Shown here piece by piece: positions 60,221 through 64,000 of a stretch of 64,000 bases of DNA; the stretch's first letter is position 1, and each line of letters begins with the position of its first letter. The translations under genes and the position numbers were made by a program. Origin of the DNA: Anaerolineae bacterium (GTDB lineage: Bacteria; Chloroflexota; Anaerolineae; JAFGEY01); assembly GCA_016929775.1 (NCBI GenBank), contig JAFGIE010000006.1:3215-67214 (forward strand), written 5' to 3'. The notes beneath the pieces were generated by a model. That model was not told where the DNA came from. It made no database searches and saw only the letters and a list, made by a program, of their open reading frames with translations.

Positions 60221-61546
60221 GTGGTCGACCTGTTGATCATCAGCCCGGAAGTGGTCGGAACACACATGGCAGGGCCCGGGATCCGCTACTACCAGCTGGC
60301 GCGCGTGCTGTCAGCCGAGTGTGCGGTCTCCCTGGCTGTTCCTCGCGCTTCCACCGTCGAGAGTGCGCCGTTCGAGATCATGCGCTACGAGTCCCTCGCC
60401 GATCGGCGGATCGTCGCCGCGGTTCGGCAGACTGGGGCTGTGCTGGCGCCCGCCCTGACGGTGGGCGACAGCGACCTCTTGGCGAGCTGTCCCGCACCGC
60501 TGATCGTCGATGGATATGACCCGGTGCTGGCAGAAACGCTGTCCCTCGGCGGCGATGTGGTCCGGCAGCGCTGGGTCTTGGCGCGCGCGTACCGCGCGGG
60601 CGACTTTTTCATCTGCGCCAGCGAGCGGCAGCGCGACTGGTGGTTGGGGACGCTGGAGGCGTTCGGAAGGGTGAACGCGCACACCCACGCGGCGTCGGCA
60701 TCGCTCCGTGCGTTGGTCGACGTGGTGCCCTTTGGCTTGCCCGATCGCGCCCTCTGCCCGACCGGTCGCGCACTCAAGGGGGTCGTGGCGGGCATCGGCG
60801 CGGGCGACAAGGTGGTGCTGTGGGGCGGGGGGCTGTGGCCCTGGCTCGATCCACTGACGGCGATCCGGGCGGTCGCGCGCCTGCGTTCGGTGCGTCCCGA
60901 CGTCCGGCTCGTCTTCCCCGGCACGCGGCACCCGAACCCCGCCATGGCACACGTCGCCTCACAGGTCGAGCTGGCGAAGGCGCTGGCGCACGAGCTGGGG
61001 CTCGTGGACAGCGCCGTGTTCTTTGGCGACTGGGTGCCGTACAGCGAGTGGCAGAACGTGCTCGCCGAAGCGGACGCCGCGCTGACGCTGCACGCAGATA
61101 CGGTCGAGGCGCGCCTCGCGTTCCGGACGCGCCTGCTCGACTGCTTCTGGGCGGGCGTGCCGATCGTCGCCACACAGGGCGATGCATTGAGCGACTTGGC
61201 GGAACGCGCTGGGGTCGGGATCGCCGTCACCGCCGGAGATGCGGATGCCGTCGCGAACGCCTTGGACGCGGCGCTCGGGTGGGACCGGCGTGTTATGGAG
61301 GGCAGGTTCGAGCGCGCCCGGGCGGGCCTGACGTGGGAGGAGGCTGCCCAGCCCTTGGCGCGCTTCTGCCGGGCGCCGCAGCGGGCGCCAGACAAGCCGT
61401 ACCTGGTTGGGAGCTGGATGGACCCCGGCGCAGAGACCGAGATCGCTCGCCTGCGCGCAACTGTCGCCGCATACGAGCGTGGCAAGTTCATCCGCCTGAT
61501 GGCGTGGCTGCGCCGGCTTGGGCGGCGCGCAGCGCCGTGGAGATGA
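60221..61546 (+). CDS. Glycosyltransferase family 4-like
   Basis: The 441-residue GT-B-fold protein has a beta-strand start (VDLLIISPEVVGTHMAGPGIRYYQLARVL, seen as DLLIISPEVVGTHMAGPG), a linker and a C-terminal domain with VVLWGGGLWPWLDPLTAI, LVFPGTRHPNP and the E-rich donor-sugar region DWVPYSEWQNVLAEADAAL and FWAGVPIVATQGDALSDLAE. The C-terminal tail is basic. GTG 60221 is chosen for the GGGACGGAG site and because the Rossmann strand begins there; an upstream ATG at 60137 would add unmatched residues. It overlaps the next gene by 4 bases. Confidence 0.8.
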   Translation: MVDLLIISPEVVGTHMAGPGIRYYQLARVLSAECAVSLAVPRASTVESAPFEIMRYESLADRRIVAAVRQTGAVLAPALTVGDSDLLASCPAPLIVDGYDPVLAETLSLGGDVVRQRWVLARAYRAGDFFICASERQRDWWLGTLEAFGRVNAHTHAASASLRALVDVVPFGLPDRALCPTGRALKGVVAGIGAGDKVVLWGGGLWPWLDPLTAIRAVARLRSVRPDVRLVFPGTRHPNPAMAHVASQVELAKALAHELGLVDSAVFFGDWVPYSEWQNVLAEADAALTLHADTVEARLAFRTRLLDCFWAGVPIVATQGDALSDLAERAGVGIAVTAGDADAVANALDAALGWDRRVMEGRFERARAGLTWEEAAQPLARFCRAPQRAPDKPYLVGSWMDPGAETEIARLRATVAAYERGKFIRLMAWLRRLGRRAAPWR

Positions 61547-62751
61547 GATCCGTGACGACCTACGAAGCCTCTGTGATCATCCCGGTGTGGAACGGGATAC
61601 GGTACCTGGCGCCCTGTCTGGATGCCCTGTTGGCCCAGCAGGGGGTGCGGTTTGAGGTGATCGCCGTGGACAACGGGTCAACCGACGGGTCCGCGGACAT
61701 GCTCGACGAGCGGTACCCAGGGATCACGGTAGTGCGCAACCCGGCGAACCTGGGATTCTCGGGCGCGTGCAACGCTGGAATTCGTGTAGCAAATGGGCGC
61801 ATCCTGCTGCTGCTCAACCAGGACACGGAGGTGCGACCAGGATGGCTGTCTGCCTTGGTCGCGGCGCTGAGCGATCCGGTCGTGGGGGTAGCGGGGTGCA
61901 AGGCGCACTACCCAGATGGTCGGACGATCCAGCACGCCGGCGCGCGGGTGGCGTGGCCCCTTGCGCTGCCGTCGCACGATGGGCAGGGAGAGCGCGACAC
62001 GGGGCAGTGGGACGAGGCACGAGAGGTCGACTATGTGACGGGCGCTGCGCTCGCCGTGCGCAGGGACGTCATGGAGCGGGTCGGGCTGCTGGACGAGGGG
62101 TTCTGGCCCGGGTATTTCGAGGATGCCGACCTGTGCTACCGGGCGCGTGAGGCGGGATATGGGGTGCGGTACGTGCCGCAGGCGTCGCTGGTTCACCACG
62201 AGACCACGTCGCTCACCGATGTCGCCTCCATTTCGCGCGCTTACCACCGCGGACGCCTGCGCTTCGTGCTCAAGCACGTGCCGCCAGAGCGCTTCCTGGA
62301 CGAGTTTGTGCCCGCCGAGCACGCCTACCAGTGTGAGCGCGCGCGGCGACTTGCCGCAGACGTGCTTCGTCCCACCTACCTGGAGGCGATGATCGCGGCG
62401 TGTGAGGTGATCCCGGCGCGCTGGTCCGATCAGGTGCGCCTGCTAGAGCCCGTCCTGGATGGCCTGCAAGTGCTGTTCCAGTCCTCGTTGGGCGACGCTG
62501 TATCGGTGGTACCTCCGCTGCGCGAATTCCAGTTCCGCTCCTCAACGCCAGTCGTCGGACCGCTGATTGGACGCGTGCGCGCGCTGTGGTACAGCGTTGC
62601 CGCCCGCTGGGCTATGCGTTACCTGATGCAACAGCAGGAGGCGATCAACCAGCAGCAAGAGGTGTACGTTCGCGCCGTGATCGCGATGGCTCGTCAGATG
62701 GCGCGCCTCGCCACGCAGAGCGCGCGATCGGAGCAGGAGAGGACGCTGTGA
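61543..62751 (+). CDS. Glycosyltransferase family 2 (rhamnosyltransferase-like)
   Basis: The 402-residue GT-A enzyme has ASVIIPVWNGIRYLAPCL, IAVDNGSTDGSADML, NPANLGFSGACNAGI, LLLLNQDTEVRPGWL (metal-binding DxE region) and GALAVRRDVMERVGLLDEGF with FEDADLCYRAREAGY (catalytic acids). It resembles rhamnosyl- or N-acetylglucosaminyl transferases of surface polysaccharides. A helical tail of about 100 residues ends in a Gln/Arg-rich coiled coil. ATG 61543 overlaps the previous stop (ATGA), as does its end with the next gene. Confidence 0.88.
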   Translation: MRSVTTYEASVIIPVWNGIRYLAPCLDALLAQQGVRFEVIAVDNGSTDGSADMLDERYPGITVVRNPANLGFSGACNAGIRVANGRILLLLNQDTEVRPGWLSALVAALSDPVVGVAGCKAHYPDGRTIQHAGARVAWPLALPSHDGQGERDTGQWDEAREVDYVTGAALAVRRDVMERVGLLDEGFWPGYFEDADLCYRAREAGYGVRYVPQASLVHHETTSLTDVASISRAYHRGRLRFVLKHVPPERFLDEFVPAEHAYQCERARRLAADVLRPTYLEAMIAACEVIPARWSDQVRLLEPVLDGLQVLFQSSLGDAVSVVPPLREFQFRSSTPVVGPLIGRVRALWYSVAARWAMRYLMQQQEAINQQQEVYVRAVIAMARQMARLATQSARSEQERTL

Positions 62752-63188
62752 GCGATAGTTGGTTCGAGATCGGCGATGCTGACACGGATGCGGGCGAGAT
62801 CGCGCGCGCCATCCGGGCGCGGATCGCTGCGCGCCGGGGCGAGATGCCGGCGGACGACGTTGACCCCGCCGAGGTCGCGCGTCAGCTGCGTCAGGAGATG
62901 ATCGGAGGGCCCGCGGACGATTCTCTAGCGGGGCGGATGGCGGCGCTGCGACCGCGGGACTGCGACATCGTGCCTCGCCAGTACACGATCGACTGGCGCA
63001 CGCCGATCCTGGGTCCGATCCACGCCCTGGTGCGCCGTATCATCAACGACGAGGTGCGCCGGTACTTGGAGGCGTCGCTGGAGAAGCAGTCATCGCTCAA
63101 CCGCGCTTTGCTGCGCGCAGTGGCGGAACTCGTGGCGGAGAACGAGCAACTGCGCCAGCGGATCGACGAGCTCGAGAGCGAGCCATAG
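62748..63188 (+). CDS. Conserved-type small protein with a C-terminal coiled coil
   Basis: The 146-residue protein is of unknown function. It is acidic and Arg/Ala-rich at the N-terminus (GEIARAIRARIAARRGEMP), has a DWRTPILGPIHALVRRIIND segment in the middle and a leucine-rich coiled coil at the end (LLRAVAELVAENEQLRQRID). GTG 62748 overlaps the preceding glycosyltransferase stop and follows GGAGAGG. Small coiled-coil proteins of this design accompany glycosyltransferases in polysaccharide loci; its job could be complex assembly. Confidence 0.6.
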   Translation: MSDSWFEIGDADTDAGEIARAIRARIAARRGEMPADDVDPAEVARQLRQEMIGGPADDSLAGRMAALRPRDCDIVPRQYTIDWRTPILGPIHALVRRIINDEVRRYLEASLEKQSSLNRALLRAVAELVAENEQLRQRIDELESEP

Positions 63189-63257
63189 GCGGGCGCGATC
63201 TCGGGTCGGGGCGTGACGTGGGCCTGCCGCTGTCCCCACTGCAAGAACGGAGCCAAC

Positions 63258-64000
63258 GTGATACAAGTCCACCAGTTTCACCCCAGGCCGGCCTTTGGGG
63301 ATGCCGCCAGCAACCACGTGCTGAGCCTGCAGGCGCTGCTTCGTGCGCAGGGCTACCGAAGCGACATCTACTGCGAGGAGCAGCCCCTGCACTTCGAAGG
63401 GCAGACACGCCCGATCGCCGCGTACAGCAGTGTCTCAGCGCCAGAGAACGTCCTTTTGCTACACTATACGATGATCTACTCCCAGGATGTGCTTGCGTGG
63501 CTGCGGGGTCTACCAGACCGCAAGGTGCTGGTGTATCACAACATCACGCCACACACGTACTTTGCCCGGATCAACCAGAGCTATTACGAAACGGCACGCC
63601 AGGGACGCGAGCAACTGCGCCAGATCAGGGAGATGTTTGATGCGGGCTGGGGCGTGTCCACGTACAACTGCGACGACCTCGCGCAGATGGGATGGACGAG
63701 GCTGGACGTCCTGCCGATCGTGGTGGAACCGCGACGCTATGCGATCCGCCCCGCGCGGGGCGTGATGCGGCAGTGGGCAGGCAAGGCCAATGTGCTCTTT
63801 GTGGGGCGCGTGTCGCCGAACAAGTGCTTCGAGGACCTGATCGTGACCTTTGCCCACCTCAAGCGCCACGTGCGGCCCGACGCCAACCTACTCCTGGTGG
63901 GATCCACCGCCAAGATGGGGCCCTATCTTGACTACCTGCGTGCGCTGATCGGACAGCTCGGGCTCGCAGACGTGGCGTTCACAGGCCACGTGAGCTCTGC
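63258..64000 (+). CDS. Glycosyltransferase family 4, partial at the window edge
   Basis: From GTG 63258 the frame is open to the right edge. The N-terminus IQVHQFHPRPAFGDAASNHV gives the start of a GT-B fold, then VLLLHYTMIYSQDVL, LVYHNITPHTYFA, WGVSTYNCDDLAQMG and the second domain ANVLFVGRVSPNKCFEDLI with LLLVGSTAKMG. About 247 residues are visible of an expected 380-420. It probably adds a sugar to a surface glycan. A GGAG site lies before the GTG; no ATG start fits. Confidence 0.8.
   Translation, partial: MIQVHQFHPRPAFGDAASNHVLSLQALLRAQGYRSDIYCEEQPLHFEGQTRPIAAYSSVSAPENVLLLHYTMIYSQDVLAWLRGLPDRKVLVYHNITPHTYFARINQSYYETARQGREQLRQIREMFDAGWGVSTYNCDDLAQMGWTRLDVLPIVVEPRRYAIRPARGVMRQWAGKANVLFVGRVSPNKCFEDLIVTFAHLKRHVRPDANLLLVGSTAKMGPYLDYLRALIGQLGLADVAFTGHVSS

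Noticed and set aside
1..64000. CRISPR arrays, insertion sequences, prophage, rRNA or tRNA genes
   Set aside because: No repeated spacer pattern, transposase or integrase motif, or conserved RNA sequence was found on either strand.

Overview
This is a 64 kb stretch of a GC-rich (roughly 60-65% by eye) bacterial chromosome carrying most of a carbonyl-branch Wood-Ljungdahl pathway, a very large heterodisulfide-reductase-like (Hdr) electron-transfer cluster, and ordinary housekeeping and cell-surface genes. Bactofilin, the DUF4956/CotH/VTC trio, the style of the HdrA fusions and the surface glycosyltransferases suggest an uncultured anaerobic Chloroflexota (Anaerolineae-like) acetogen or CO/formate-using organism. 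That taxonomic call is an inference. I found no rRNA, tRNA, CRISPR array or insertion sequence.

Layout. 1-5.3 kb: tail of an unknown gene, bactofilin, a convergent membrane glycosyltransferase, and DNA polymerase I. 5.3-7.8 kb: a malate/lactate dehydrogenase family gene and acetate kinase. 7.8-21.7 kb: a divergent CooC-type ATPase, a 400-nt structured leader with a strong promoter and two terminator hairpins, then an operon of an HMA-like protein, CO dehydrogenase (cooS), an acetyl-CoA synthase fused to the corrinoid protein small subunit (AcsB-AcsD), acsC, the corrinoid activator RACo, a second CooC, acsE, a GNAT and a DUF166 protein. 21.8-47.7 kb: divergent GntR and MerR regulators, then three giant HdrA-like flavoproteins (two with an inserted GltD/NfnB-like module), three MvhD-like proteins, MetV and MetF, formate-THF ligase, two HdrC-HdrB fusions, and FlxA/B/C-like subunits. 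A frameshifted methyltransferase and a broken uronate isomerase plus SDR gene are interspersed. 47.8-52 kb: GcvH, purA, a GNAT, purB. 52-64 kb: a metallophosphatase-like membrane protein, a Wzt-like ABC ATPase, DUF4956, CotH kinase, VTC polyphosphate polymerase, a phosphoesterase and several glycosyltransferases, the last cut by the window edge.

Together the genes imply this flow. Formate is activated by Fhs. Methylene-THF is reduced by a MetFV coupled to Hdr/MvhD/Flx modules, probably by flavin-based electron bifurcation between NAD(P)H, ferredoxin and the methylene-THF/methyl-THF couple. AcsE passes the methyl to the corrinoid protein, CooS supplies CO, AcsB makes acetyl-CoA, and AckA yields ATP.

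The most unusual observations are two probable selenoproteins. Each has an in-frame UGA exactly where relatives have Cys, followed at the right distance by a small hairpin of bacterial SECIS geometry: a MvhD-like subunit (31394-31828) and a degenerate metallophosphatase with a Cys-Gly-Sec motif (52080-53240, minus strand). The other stand-outs are the AcsB-AcsD fusion and the 1,509-residue HdrA-GltD-HdrA protein.
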